From SAR202 cluster bacterium (GTDB lineage Bacteria; Chloroflexota; Dehalococcoidia; Lucifugimonadales; Lucifugimonadaceae): 64,000 nt of DNA. The notes under the pieces are model-generated. The model did not search any database, was not told the origin of the DNA, and worked only from the letters and a program-made list of their open reading frames with translations. Location of the stretch: positions 1 to 64,000 of the forward strand of contig VFGZ01000051.1 of NCBI GenBank assembly GCA_009392215.1, given 5' to 3'. Each line of letters starts with the position of its first letter. The first letter of the stretch is position 1. A program made the position numbers and the translations under genes. This document shows positions 28,822-39,300 of this stretch, in pieces.

Positions 28822-30118
28822 CTTCAGTTAAGGATTGGTTCGTACGCTCCGATAGTTCCGTTACTCGTCGGATGTGAATGTTGGCTATTTTTGATCCCTC
28901 CATTTCAGCAACTTGCATTCGTAGATTGCCAAAGCGGACTCTACTACCTACAGTAGGCAGATGTTGAGCCTGTTCAAGAAAGAATCCCGCGATAGTTTCA
29001 TAGTCTCCTTCGGGAATTTCTAGGCCTAATTCATCGTTAGCTTCACCGATCTCAAGCCCTCCATCCAATTCGAAGGTATTTTCATTTACTGTCACGAATC
29101 GCCGATCAGGTTTTGAGCCCTCTTCTCCTGTCTTTCCGACTATCTGTTCGACAACCCGTGTGAGAGTAATGAGTCCAGCTATGCCACCGAATTCATCTAC
29201 GACCAATGAAATCTTGTGTCCCGATTCCTGCATTTCATCAAATAGATCATCTAAGCGTTTTGTTTCGGGTACAAAATGAGCTTGCCGCATGAGGTTGATC
29301 ACTGGGCGATTCAAATCCAGTTTTGATTCAGATATTGAACCTAAAACATCTTTGACTGAGAATATGCCGACGACATCGTCATGATTGGTGTCAAATACCG
29401 GGAATCTTGTGTGTGGTGACAATCGGTATGAGTCCATGAATTGCCCAAAGGTAGCGTCGACTGAAGTCCAAACTATTTCCGGGCGCGGTGTCATTACATC
29501 TCGGACTTCCATTTCGCCGAATCTGAATATGTTGTCAAGCATTTCTCCCGTGTTTTCTTCAACAGTCCCCTCGGCTTCCCCCAGATCTATCAATGTTCGG
29601 AGTTCGCCAGGTGTGACGATAGGGCTTGTCATCGATTCTTTCCCACCGAACAATCGTATGATTCCTCTTGGTATTAAGGTGAATGCAAAGACTACTGGCC
29701 AACTGGCGGTCATGAGAATTAGTACTGTGCGTGCGGTTATTAGTGCCCATTTTTCGGCGGCTACTACAGCGAGAGTTTTTGGCGTGAGTTCACCTACAAC
29801 GACTACAAATACTGTTGCAATGGCTGTGGCAACGATCGTAGATAAAATTGTGGGCTCGCCACCACCGATAGTTGAAATTGCGAGCGTGGTCCCGACTGAT
29901 GCAACCATGATGTTAAACAGATTGCCGACTAAAAGGATTGTGCCGAAGAATTTCTCGTATTGATCAAAAATTCGAATTAAAAGTTTGGCTCGCCTGTCAC
30001 CTTCTTCGCTGCGGTGTTCAATCTTATATCGACTCGAGCCGAGAACCGCTGCCTCAGTAGCACTGATAAAAGCACTACCTAATAAACCGATCAGGATAAT
30101 TAATAAAGATATGGTCAC
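28808..30118 (-). CDS. hemolysin/CorC-type membrane protein (CNNM, CBS, CorC_HlyC domains)
   Basis: N-terminal TM region, DVMTPRPEIVWTSVD CBS region, LVVDEFGGIAGLITL. Confidence 0.93.
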   Translation of the reverse strand: MTISLLIILIGLLGSAFISATEAAVLGSSRYKIEHRSEEGDRRAKLLIRIFDQYEKFFGTILLVGNLFNIMVASVGTTLAISTIGGGEPTILSTIVATAIATVFVVVVGELTPKTLAVVAAEKWALITARTVLILMTASWPVVFAFTLIPRGIIRLFGGKESMTSPIVTPGELRTLIDLGEAEGTVEENTGEMLDNIFRFGEMEVRDVMTPRPEIVWTSVDATFGQFMDSYRLSPHTRFPVFDTNHDDVVGIFSVKDVLGSISESKLDLNRPVINLMRQAHFVPETKRLDDLFDEMQESGHKISLVVDEFGGIAGLITLTRVVEQIVGKTGEEGSKPDRRFVTVNENTFELDGGLEIGEANDELGLEIPEGDYETIAGFFLEQAQHLPTVGSRVRFGNLRMQVAEMEGSKIANIHIRRVTELSERTNQSLTEDETS

Positions 30119-30265
30119 TTGATTATCAAGGCGAAACGCTTAAACAAAACAACGATTTGTTTCCGTATCAAGTTTATCTGTCAATTGCCATTATGATGCA
30201 AATTGTGATTTGTTATCACGCTGTATTTACCTCAACTGGTTTTAAGTATCTGGTGTCAGGCGACT

Positions 30266-31342
30266 CTATTTTTGAGTCGGACTTTCGCTGATTCTGCTTT
30301 CTGGATTTGTCTTGGCGTCCTGTTCGTTTCTGATAGTGGTTTCAATTTGATTTCGGATTTCAGTGTTTGCCTTAAGAAATTGGCGTGAAGCTTCGCGTCC
30401 TTGACCAAGACGAACATCATCGTAAGAGTAGAATGATCCGCTTTTTCTGATGATGCCATTTTCTACACCAAGGTCGAGTAGACTGCCTTCCTTGCTGATA
30501 CCGGATTTGAACATAATTTCCAATTCAGCTTTTCGGAACGGCGCGGCGACTTTGTTCTTTACAACTCTTGCACGTACCCGATTGCCAATAATGTCTTGTC
30601 CGACCTTAACGGCTTCAATACGTCGAAGGTCAATACGAACGGAACTGTAAAATTTCAATGCTCGGCCGCCTGGCGTTACCTCCGGATTCCCAAAAACTAC
30701 TCCAACTTTTTCTCGTAATTGGTTGATGAAAATACAGACAGTCTCTGTTTTATGGATTATTCCAGTTAACTTTCGGAGTGCTTGCGACATGATGCGGGCT
30801 TGGAGCCCAATTTGCATATCTCCCATATCCCCTTCCAGTTCAGCAGCAGGAACAAGTGCAGCGACACTATCGACAACAATGATGTCTAGCGCTCCGCTTC
30901 GTATGAGATATTCTGTAATTTCTAGGGCCTGTTCTGCCGAATCAGGCTGGGAAATCAGGAGTTTGTCGACATCGACGCCTATAAGTCGGGCATAAGCTGG
31001 ATCCATCGCATGTTCAACGTCTATAAAAGCTGCTTGACCACCCGCGGCTTGCGCTTCCGCAATTGCTGACATTGCTAGTGTGGTTTTGCCAGCGGATTCT
31101 GCCCCGAAGATTTCAATAATGCGACCACGTGGTAGACCTCCTACTCCTAATGCCAAATCCAGTGCTATGGATCCAGTTGGTATTGATCTCACAGCGTTGT
31201 CTGCGGATGAATCTCCCATTCGCATGACAGCACCTCTCCCAAATGCCTTTTCAATTTGTGCGAGGGCTAATTCGAGAGTCTTATCCCGCTCATTACTTGT
31301 TCCGTTAACATGGACTTTCGTCAGTGCCTTTTTTACAGCCAA
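30266..31342 (-). CDS. recA: recombinase A
   Basis: Walker [46 protein letters not shown] start. Confidence 0.98.
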   Translation of the reverse strand: MAVKKALTKVHVNGTSNERDKTLELALAQIEKAFGRGAVMRMGDSSADNAVRSIPTGSIALDLALGVGGLPRGRIIEIFGAESAGKTTLAMSAIAEAQAAGGQAAFIDVEHAMDPAYARLIGVDVDKLLISQPDSAEQALEITEYLIRSGALDIIVVDSVAALVPAAELEGDMGDMQIGLQARIMSQALRKLTGIIHKTETVCIFINQLREKVGVVFGNPEVTPGGRALKFYSSVRIDLRRIEAVKVGQDIIGNRVRARVVKNKVAAPFRKAELEIMFKSGISKEGSLLDLGVENGIIRKSGSFYSYDDVRLGQGREASRQFLKANTEIRNQIETTIRNEQDAKTNPESRISESPTQK

Positions 31343-31410
31343 CGTTGCTCTTCTTTCTGTCTGAATCCCCTTTTTATAATCGTATCGGGGGGGGCCTGAA
31401 TCAAACTGAG

Positions 31411-31430
31411 ATTAGCACAAGTGTTCTAAT
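31411..31430. promoter_or_regulatory. Candidate SOS/LexA-type operator upstream of recA
   Basis: ATTAGCACAAGTGTTCTAAT; imperfect dyad TTAGnACAnnTGTnCTAA about 70 nt upstream of recA start. Confidence 0.5.
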
Positions 31431-31436
31431 AATGCA

Positions 31437-31480
31437 ACACACGTATGTCACAACAATAACTTTCTCCCACACACGTATGT
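31437..31480. repeat. 12-bp direct repeat ACACACGTATGT, two copies 32 bp apart
   Basis: 31437-31448 and 31469-31480. Confidence 0.7.
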
Positions 31481-31507
31481 GTATGGAAATTCAATGTTGG
31501 CGAAAAA

Positions 31508-32857
31508 TTAAGATGTTGCTGGACGTGATCCAAGGGTCATAGGAATTGCAATTTCCTTACCATCCCTAAAAACACCTACGATGATCTCGTCACCAGGACT
31601 GGTATTCAATGCTAAATATCCAATAAGGTCATCCATAGATTTCATAGGAATGGAATTGATTGAAACTATCACATCGCCATCGAAGTTTAGGGAGCCAGTC
31701 GAACTTGAATCGCCGCGGATTCCAGCTAAATCAGCTGGCCCATCCACACTCGTGCGATTTACATATGCGCCGAGAATGTCACGGGGTAGATTTGCTTTTT
31801 CACGTAACAAAATATTTACTTCATTGCCGCTAATGCCCATTAATGGGTATGAATGTTGTCCATTATTAATCAGAGACGGCACAACTCGTTTTGCAAGATC
31901 GACTGGTACTGCGAAGCCGACACCTGAATTTTGTCGTGAGCTACTCTTGATTTGAGTGTTTATACCAATCACTGCCCCATTCATGTCTAATAGTGGACCG
32001 CCCGAGTTCCCTGGGTTAATTGCCGCATCAGTCTGCATAACTGCTGGAATACTATAGGATGAGAATCCACTGGAAAGTGTTCGTGTCACAGCACTGACGA
32101 TTCCCGTTGTCATAGTGAATTCTTCGCCGAAAGGATTTCCTAAAGCTATCGCCATTTCTCCTGGACGTGTTTCTGAAGAATTACCCATTGGTAGTGGAAT
32201 TAACTTATGGTCGATCTCATTGATTTTGATCACCGCAAGATCTGAATCGCGATCCCATGCTACAACCTCAGCACGATATTCTCGACCGTTGAAGAATTTT
32301 ACTATCAGGGAGGTGCTACTTTGGATTGCGGTTTGGATCACGTGGTAATTGGTTACTAAATGTCCTTCTGTATCCCATACGAAGCCGGATCCTGAACCCG
32401 CGCTCATTCTCGTATCGGCTGTGATGAAAACAACTGATTCAACACTGGTTTCGTACAGATTTGCTAGATGTTCTGCTTGTGCTGCTACGATCGCTGCAGG
32501 TGTAAGTTCTTCGGTAATGGGTTGTGGTAGAGCATCTCCAAGTGACTTGTACTTTGGTTGTTCGGTTAAAGCTACCGAAGTGGTTGTGACGGCGGTGGCG
32601 GTTGGGACGATTTCATTTGATGTAATAGTGCTTTCTGACGATGAATCCGCTGTATCTTTGACCTTTGGTGAAATTCTAGTTTGAGAAGACGGAGTGGCGG
32701 ACCTTGTATGGTTTGAGGTTTGTTCCGCGTCGGGGTTGGCTAAGTCGACGTTTGAAACGATCGGGTCGTTAGCACTCATACAAGCCGAACCCACTATCAT
32801 TAGGATGAAAATGCTGCTGAGATACTGGGCGTTTATTTTTTGCAACGTGCTTATCAT
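31508..32857 (-). CDS. DegP/HtrA-like S1C serine protease with PDZ domain, predicted lipoprotein
   Basis: TNYHVI, DSDLAVIKI, AAINPGNSGGPLLDMNGAVIGIN; lipobox VGSAC. Confidence 0.94.
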   Translation of the reverse strand: MISTLQKINAQYLSSIFILMIVGSACMSANDPIVSNVDLANPDAEQTSNHTRSATPSSQTRISPKVKDTADSSSESTITSNEIVPTATAVTTTSVALTEQPKYKSLGDALPQPITEELTPAAIVAAQAEHLANLYETSVESVVFITADTRMSAGSGSGFVWDTEGHLVTNYHVIQTAIQSSTSLIVKFFNGREYRAEVVAWDRDSDLAVIKINEIDHKLIPLPMGNSSETRPGEMAIALGNPFGEEFTMTTGIVSAVTRTLSSGFSSYSIPAVMQTDAAINPGNSGGPLLDMNGAVIGINTQIKSSSRQNSGVGFAVPVDLAKRVVPSLINNGQHSYPLMGISGNEVNILLREKANLPRDILGAYVNRTSVDGPADLAGIRGDSSSTGSLNFDGDVIVSINSIPMKSMDDLIGYLALNTSPGDEIIVGVFRDGKEIAIPMTLGSRPATS

Positions 32858-33023
32858 TTTTTACTGTGCCGGTTCAGACATTAAGTTGAGTTCTGCGGAA
32901 TTACCTTTGTCCAGAATATAAAGAGAATGTGAAGTAAGTTTGTGGGTTTTTGCTAAATTGTTATCGAATCGTTTGAAAATCGAATAACTTTACTTTCGAT
33001 GAACGCTCATCGAAACTCTTGGA

Positions 33024-34808
33024 TTAATGTTGCCAGACTGATGCAATTGGTAGCCGGCGATCTCGCCCGAATGCTAGTCCGGTGATTTTCACGCCAGGAG
33101 GTGCCTGCCTTCGCTTGTATTCATTTTTGTCTATTAGTTGAACAATGCGGCGTACGACCGTCTCGACGTTATCGTCAGATAGGACTTTTCGTTCTTTTTG
33201 GATAATCAGATCAGGCGACAGGCGTTCTTCGATATACATGTGAATAATTCGGTCTAGCTGATCATATGGTGGAAGAGAATCTTCATCCAATTGGTCAGGT
33301 CGGAGCTCTGCACTTGGTGGCTTGTCAATTATTTCTTGTGGAATCGGGCATCCGGAACCTTGTGCATTTCGGTGTTCGCATAATTCGTATACCAGCGTCT
33401 TGGGCACGTCTTTGATCACGGCGTATGCCCCGGCCATATCACCATAGAGAGTTGCATAGCCTGTTGCCATCTCTGACTTGTTGCCAGTTGAGAGAACTAG
33501 CCAGTTGAATTTATTGGCGATCGACATCATGAGGTTGCCGCGTATTCGTGACTGGGTATTTTCTTCTGACAATCCAGGTTCAGTACCCTTGAATGTATCG
33601 CTCAGCATTTTTTCAAATGAGACGTGACCTGGTTCTATTGGTATAGTCCAAAGTTCGACGTTTAGTCGGGAACACAACTCTCTCGCGTCTGTGATGCTTC
33701 CTTCTGATGAATAGCGCGAAGGCAAAGCCACTCCAATGACGTTTTGAGCGCCGATTGCGTCAGTGGCGATAGTGGTGACCAAGGCAGAGTCGATACCGCC
33801 CGATATAGCGATGATTACTTTTTTGAAACCAGTCTTTTTCAAGTAGTCGCGAGTTCCGATAATTAGTGCTTGATACACACTTTCGAGTCTGCCTATATGA
33901 CTGATGGACAGTTCAGGTAAATTTGGCATTTTTTTTTGCCGTTTTATTGTTGGGATTTCCATAATTGACGATTTGCCAACTTTAGAAAGTTTTTCATGAA
34001 AATTTGTGTAATCTTGCCGGGTGGGAACAGGGATTTCTGTGAGTTTGGCTTTTATGTCTGCTATAAGCAACGATTCTTCAAATCGTGGGGAGTTACCCAA
34101 TAGTTTGCCATCGGGGTCAAACAGCATGCTCCCTCCATCGAATACAAGTTCATCCTGACCGCCAATTTGGTTGGTGTAGAGCGTGTAAATATTATTTCGC
34201 CTTGAGAGGTCACTGACGATCTCTTCTCGATGTCGATGTTTTCCAAGTTGATAGGGCGAGGAGTTTAAATTAATGATTAGCTGTGCTCCTGCCTCGCGTT
34301 GAACCTCTGATGGTCCAATCGGCTCCCAAATGTCTTCGCAGATATTGATGCCTATCTTAATTCCACGTATTGAAATGACCGAACACTCATTTCCCGGAGT
34401 GAAGTAGCGGCGTTCGTCAAAAACCCCATAGTTTGGGAGGTGAATTTTTCGGTAAGTGGTTACGATTTTTCCTTGATGGAGTACAGCAGCTGAATTGAAT
34501 AACTTGCCATCTTCAGAATCGACGAAACCCACAAGCGCAACGATGTCTTTAACTTTGGTTGCTATATGGCGAAGCGCTATTTTATTTGCTTCTATGAAAT
34601 TATCGTAAAGAACCAGATCTTCGGGTGGATATCCGGTGATGGTTAGCTCAGGGAAAGCTATTAACTCAGCTTGTTGGAGCTGAGCGAGTTTGATCCATTT
34701 TTCAATGAGTTGCGAGTTACCGTCGATATCACCGACGGTAGTGTTAACTTGGGCGGCCGCAACTCGAATTACAGTGGTCGAAACCGAATTAAAAGTGGCC
34801 GAAGTCAT
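33024..34808 (-). CDS. nadE: glutamine-dependent NAD+ synthetase
   Basis: N-terminal nitrilase domain (FPELTITGYPPEDL, GINICEDIWE) and synthetase domain (AISGGIDSALV, STGNKSEMATGYATLYGDMAGAYAVIKDVPKT). Confidence 0.96.
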   Translation of the reverse strand: MTSATFNSVSTTVIRVAAAQVNTTVGDIDGNSQLIEKWIKLAQLQQAELIAFPELTITGYPPEDLVLYDNFIEANKIALRHIATKVKDIVALVGFVDSEDGKLFNSAAVLHQGKIVTTYRKIHLPNYGVFDERRYFTPGNECSVISIRGIKIGINICEDIWEPIGPSEVQREAGAQLIINLNSSPYQLGKHRHREEIVSDLSRRNNIYTLYTNQIGGQDELVFDGGSMLFDPDGKLLGNSPRFEESLLIADIKAKLTEIPVPTRQDYTNFHEKLSKVGKSSIMEIPTIKRQKKMPNLPELSISHIGRLESVYQALIIGTRDYLKKTGFKKVIIAISGGIDSALVTTIATDAIGAQNVIGVALPSRYSSEGSITDARELCSRLNVELWTIPIEPGHVSFEKMLSDTFKGTEPGLSEENTQSRIRGNLMMSIANKFNWLVLSTGNKSEMATGYATLYGDMAGAYAVIKDVPKTLVYELCEHRNAQGSGCPIPQEIIDKPPSAELRPDQLDEDSLPPYDQLDRIIHMYIEERLSPDLIIQKERKVLSDDNVETVVRRIVQLIDKNEYKRRQAPPGVKITGLAFGRDRRLPIASVWQH

Positions 34809-34832
34809 ATCAATTCGATTATATCGTCCATT

Positions 34833-36332
34833 TTATTTGCCTGAATGCTGCATTGCAGTTAGTACTGGTGGTCGAGCGTAGCCTCTAACTGTTGGAAGGT
34901 TAGATTTACCGGACAGGAAAATGTCGATTTGTCTGGCTGTCCGACGCCCACTGGCTATTGCGTGGACCACCAGTGATTGACCTCGTTGCATATCTCCACA
35001 GGCGAACACTTTCGCCAAATTTGTTTGCATGGATCCATTTGCAGCGACGTTACCTCGTGAATCGTAGTCGACCCCGAGTGCATCGAGCAAGCCATCATGT
35101 TGCGGGTGTAGGAATCCCATAGCTAGAAATACTGCGTCGGCCTCGATTGTAAATTCGCTACCTGAAATTTCTTTCATATTCATCCGGCCAAGCGCTTTGT
35201 CTTCTAACCATTCAACCCGTACACATTCCAAATATTTGATGTTGTTATCTTCATTTCCTACGAATCGTTTTGTGAGTACATTGAAATCCCTATCTCCGCC
35301 TTCTTCGTGTGCACTAGAAGTGCGGAAGATCGTTGGCCATTGTGGCCATGGGTTTGTGTCTATACGTGACTCCGATGGGCGAGGCAAGATTTCCATTTGA
35401 ACTATGTTGCTTGCCCCCTGCCGGTGTGACGTTCCTAGGCAGTCAGCTCCGGTATCACCGCCGCCGATGATCACGACTTTCTTGTTCTTGACATCGATGA
35501 TTTCATCAGGGGGGAATTTTTCGCCTTTTAACTTTCGGTTCTGTTGTGTAAGGAATTCCATCGCAAAATGTACACCTTTGAGTTCGCGCCCTTCAACCGG
35601 AAGATCGCGCGGGACAGTTGCGCCTCCAGATAGACAAATAGCGTCATAATCGGTTAGCAATTCATCATGTGTGATATCTATTCCCACATCGGTGTTCACT
35701 TCAAAGCCGACACCTTCATGACGCATCTGTTCAATGCGTCGATCTACGATTTTTTTCTCTAGCTTGAACTCTGGGATACCAAGAGTAAGCAGCCCACCAA
35801 TATATTCGTTTCGTTCGAATACCGTTACTGTGTGTCCTGATCGTGCTAGTTGCTGCGCAGCAGCCAGGCCTGCCGGACCCGAGCCTACCACGGCGATTTT
35901 TTTACCACTTTTTATATAAGCTGGTTCTGGCTTGATCCAACCTTGTTCCCAGGCGTGATCTACGATTTGCTTTTCAATCATTTCTATGGTGACGGGTTCA
36001 GAATTAACCGACAGAGTACAAGATGCCTCGCATGGGGCTGGACAAATTCGGCCGGTGAATTCCGGGAAGTTGTTTGTCGCGTGCAGGGATTGGATTGCTT
36101 CTTTCCAATTACCTTGATATATCAAGTCGTTGAACTCAGGAATTAAGTTTCCAAGAGGGCATCCACTATTGCAAAACGGCACGCCGCAATCCATACACCG
36201 ACCAGCTTGTTTACTGGCATCCGAGTCGTCCCACTTCAAATACACCTCTTGCCAGTCGGCAATTCGGTCACTTTTATCTCGGCGTTTAGGAGTTATACGG
36301 CCCGTTTCAATGAAACCAGTGACTTTACCCAT
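34833..36332 (-). CDS. gltD: glutamate synthase small subunit
   Basis: RCMDCGVPFCNSGCPLGNLIPEFNDL; GSGPAGLAAAQQLARSGH. Confidence 0.96.
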   Translation of the reverse strand: MGKVTGFIETGRITPKRRDKSDRIADWQEVYLKWDDSDASKQAGRCMDCGVPFCNSGCPLGNLIPEFNDLIYQGNWKEAIQSLHATNNFPEFTGRICPAPCEASCTLSVNSEPVTIEMIEKQIVDHAWEQGWIKPEPAYIKSGKKIAVVGSGPAGLAAAQQLARSGHTVTVFERNEYIGGLLTLGIPEFKLEKKIVDRRIEQMRHEGVGFEVNTDVGIDITHDELLTDYDAICLSGGATVPRDLPVEGRELKGVHFAMEFLTQQNRKLKGEKFPPDEIIDVKNKKVVIIGGGDTGADCLGTSHRQGASNIVQMEILPRPSESRIDTNPWPQWPTIFRTSSAHEEGGDRDFNVLTKRFVGNEDNNIKYLECVRVEWLEDKALGRMNMKEISGSEFTIEADAVFLAMGFLHPQHDGLLDALGVDYDSRGNVAANGSMQTNLAKVFACGDMQRGQSLVVHAIASGRRTARQIDIFLSGKSNLPTVRGYARPPVLTAMQHSGK

Positions 36333-39300
36333 GACTACCGATTCCTTCTTTGGTGTTCATATTATTTTGTAAGGCTGCTTTTATTGCTTGTTCTTTGATG
36401 ACACGCGCGTAGTCTCTAGGTAATACCTTTTTGAATTTTTTCACAGCGTTATCCCAATCGGTGAGTAATGCTTTACCGACCTCGCTGCCAGTGTATTTGA
36501 CATGGGTTTTAATTATTTGTGTTAGTTTCAAGTCATCTTCAGAATCAGGAACTACACTAAGCAGATCTGCCATTACGTTATTAAATTTTCCTTCGAAAGA
36601 CTGATCAGGGTCGAAAACGAAGGCGATACCACCACTCATACCGGCACCAAAATTGCGACCGGTAGGCCCAAGTATGACTACATGGCCGCCGGTCATGTAT
36701 TCGCAGCCATGATCCCCAATTCCTTCAACAACAGCTGTCGCTGCTGAATTTCTCACAGCAAACCGTTCTCCAGCCATTCCATTGATATAAGCTTCACCAC
36801 CAGTTGAACCATATAAGGCGACGTTGCCAATGATGATGTTTTTTTCTGCTTTATAGCAGCTGCCTCTTGGTGGCGTGACTATGAGTCTTCCGCCAGAAAG
36901 TCCCTTGCCAAAATAATCATTTGCGTCACCTTCAACTTTGAGAGTAATTCCTTTCACAACCCAGGCTCCAAAACTTTGCCCCGCTGAGCCTTGAAATGTG
37001 AAATTAATTGAATTGTCCGATAGCCCGTTTTCACCTCTTTTCTTTGTTATTACGCTGCTGAGAGTAGCACCGGTAGTTCGATTAGCGTTGCTAATCGGTA
37101 AGGTTTTAGAAACGGGTTTTTCCTTGTCTATTGCTTCTTTTGCAAGCGCAATCAGTTCATTATCTAGAGCCTTATCTAGCCCATGATCCTGTAATTTTTG
37201 CTGATATGGATGATCTGTTGGTAAGACCTCAGGCATCATCAGTATGGGGGACAGATCGAGAGTTCTAGCTTTCCAGTGACTGATGTTGCTTCGTACTTTA
37301 AGTTTGTCGACTCGGCCAATCATTTCATTCACTGTTCGAAAACCCATCTTTGCCATATGAACGCGGAGGCCTTGCGCAAGAAACATGAAATAATTGACGA
37401 CTGCGTCTGGAGTGCCAGCGAATTTTTTACGGAGCTCAGGATCTTGAGTCGCTACTCCTACAGAGCAAGTATTTAAATGACATTTGCGCAACATTATGCA
37501 GCCCATAGAGATTAAAGCGCCAGTTGCGATGCCCCACTCTTCAGCTCCCAGCAGAGCACCGATGAGTACATCGAGGGATGTCTTCATCTGTCCATCCGTC
37601 TGTACCACTATGCGATCGCGTAAACCGTTAGCCACTAACACTTGCTGAGTTTCAGCCAGTCCTAGTTCCCATGGAAGGCCTGCATGTTGGATTGAACTAA
37701 GAGGGGAAGCTCCAGTGCCGCCAGAATTACCTGAAATAAGAACTACATCTCCCTTGCCTTTGGCCACTCCGGCGGCAATGATTCCAACCCCTGCGACTGC
37801 GACAAGTTTCACGTGTATTCGTGAGTCAGGATTAACATTTTTTAGGTCATGAATAAGTTGAGCCAGATCTTCGATTGAGTAGATGTCATGATGTGGTGGA
37901 GGTGATATGAGTTCAACCCCCGGGGTCGTTTTTCTGATGGAGGCGATGTATTCAGATATCTTGCGTCCGGGGATTTCTCCTCCTTCACCCGGCTTTGCCC
38001 CTTGGGCCATTTTTATTTGTAAGTCTTTTGCATTTACCAGGTAATTGGTGGTCACACCAAATCTCCCAGATGCAACTTGTTTTACTGCACTAGATCTTGA
38101 ATCCCCATTAGGATCTGGTGTAAATCGCATGGGGTCTTCGCCGCCCTCACCCGTATTTGATCGAGCGTTGATTCGGTTTGTAGCTACGGCTAATGTTTCA
38201 TGCGCTTCACGACTTATGGAGCCAAGAGAAATTGCACCGGTTGCAAATCTTTCTGCGATTACAGATGCTGGCTCAACTTCGTCAAGTGGAATGCCTTCGC
38301 TGTATATAGGTTCGAGCATATTTCGAATTGTAATGTGCTCTTCACCCTCTTCACTTGACGCAGCTTCGAATTGTCGAAACACATTGTTATCGTTGCGGGT
38401 AACGGCCTCTTGCAATAGCGCTATCGTCTTTGGGTTCCACATGTGGCGTTCACCTGTCGATCGCCACAGGTAGAGCCCCCCCAAGTCTAATTTCAGGTTA
38501 GACGGGATATTGTCGGGTGAGTATGCTCGGGAGTGGTTAGTCAAAATGTCAAAAGCAATTTCACCGGTACCGATGCCGCTGATTCGCGATACTGTCCATG
38601 TGAAGTACTCGTCGATAAGTTTTTGCGATAGACCTAGTGCTTCGAAAACCTGTGCTCCTATGTAGCCTTGAAGGGTAGAAATACCCATTTTGGCCATTGT
38701 CTTCACTACCCCTTCTTCTACAGCGTGACAGAAGTTTTCTTCAGCTTCTTCTTGTGGTGGGATTTTCTCCTCAGCAGTTGGGCTTAGTTGTAACCCCGCA
38801 ATCGTTTCGAAAGCTAGATAAGGGTTGATAGCAGATGCCCCGTAACCAAATAAAGTTGCAAAGTGGTGTACTTCGCGAGGCTCACCTGATTCGATAATAA
38901 TGTCTGCCTGCGCGCGGTTACGTTCTCGTATTAGATGGTGGTGAACTGCACCGGTTGCTAACAGAGATGGGATATAGGCGTTGTCTTGATTGACTCCCCG
39001 GTCAGAAAGGATCAGCAGGGTGTACCCATCTTCTATTGCCTGGCTAGCCTCATACCGAATACGTTTTAACGCATCGTTTAAGCCTGTTGAACCTGCGTCA
39101 GCTTCAAAACATGTTGATATCGTTTTTGCTTTTACTCCAGGTTTATCTGATGCTTTGATTTTAGCCAAATCAGCATTTCTTAAAATCGGGTGATCGATTC
39201 TCAATGTACGGCAGTGAAGTGGTGTGGTTTCAAAAATGTTCAACCGTCGACCCGCTGGGATTGCAAATTGTGTGACTAACTTTTCCCGAATCGCGTCAAG

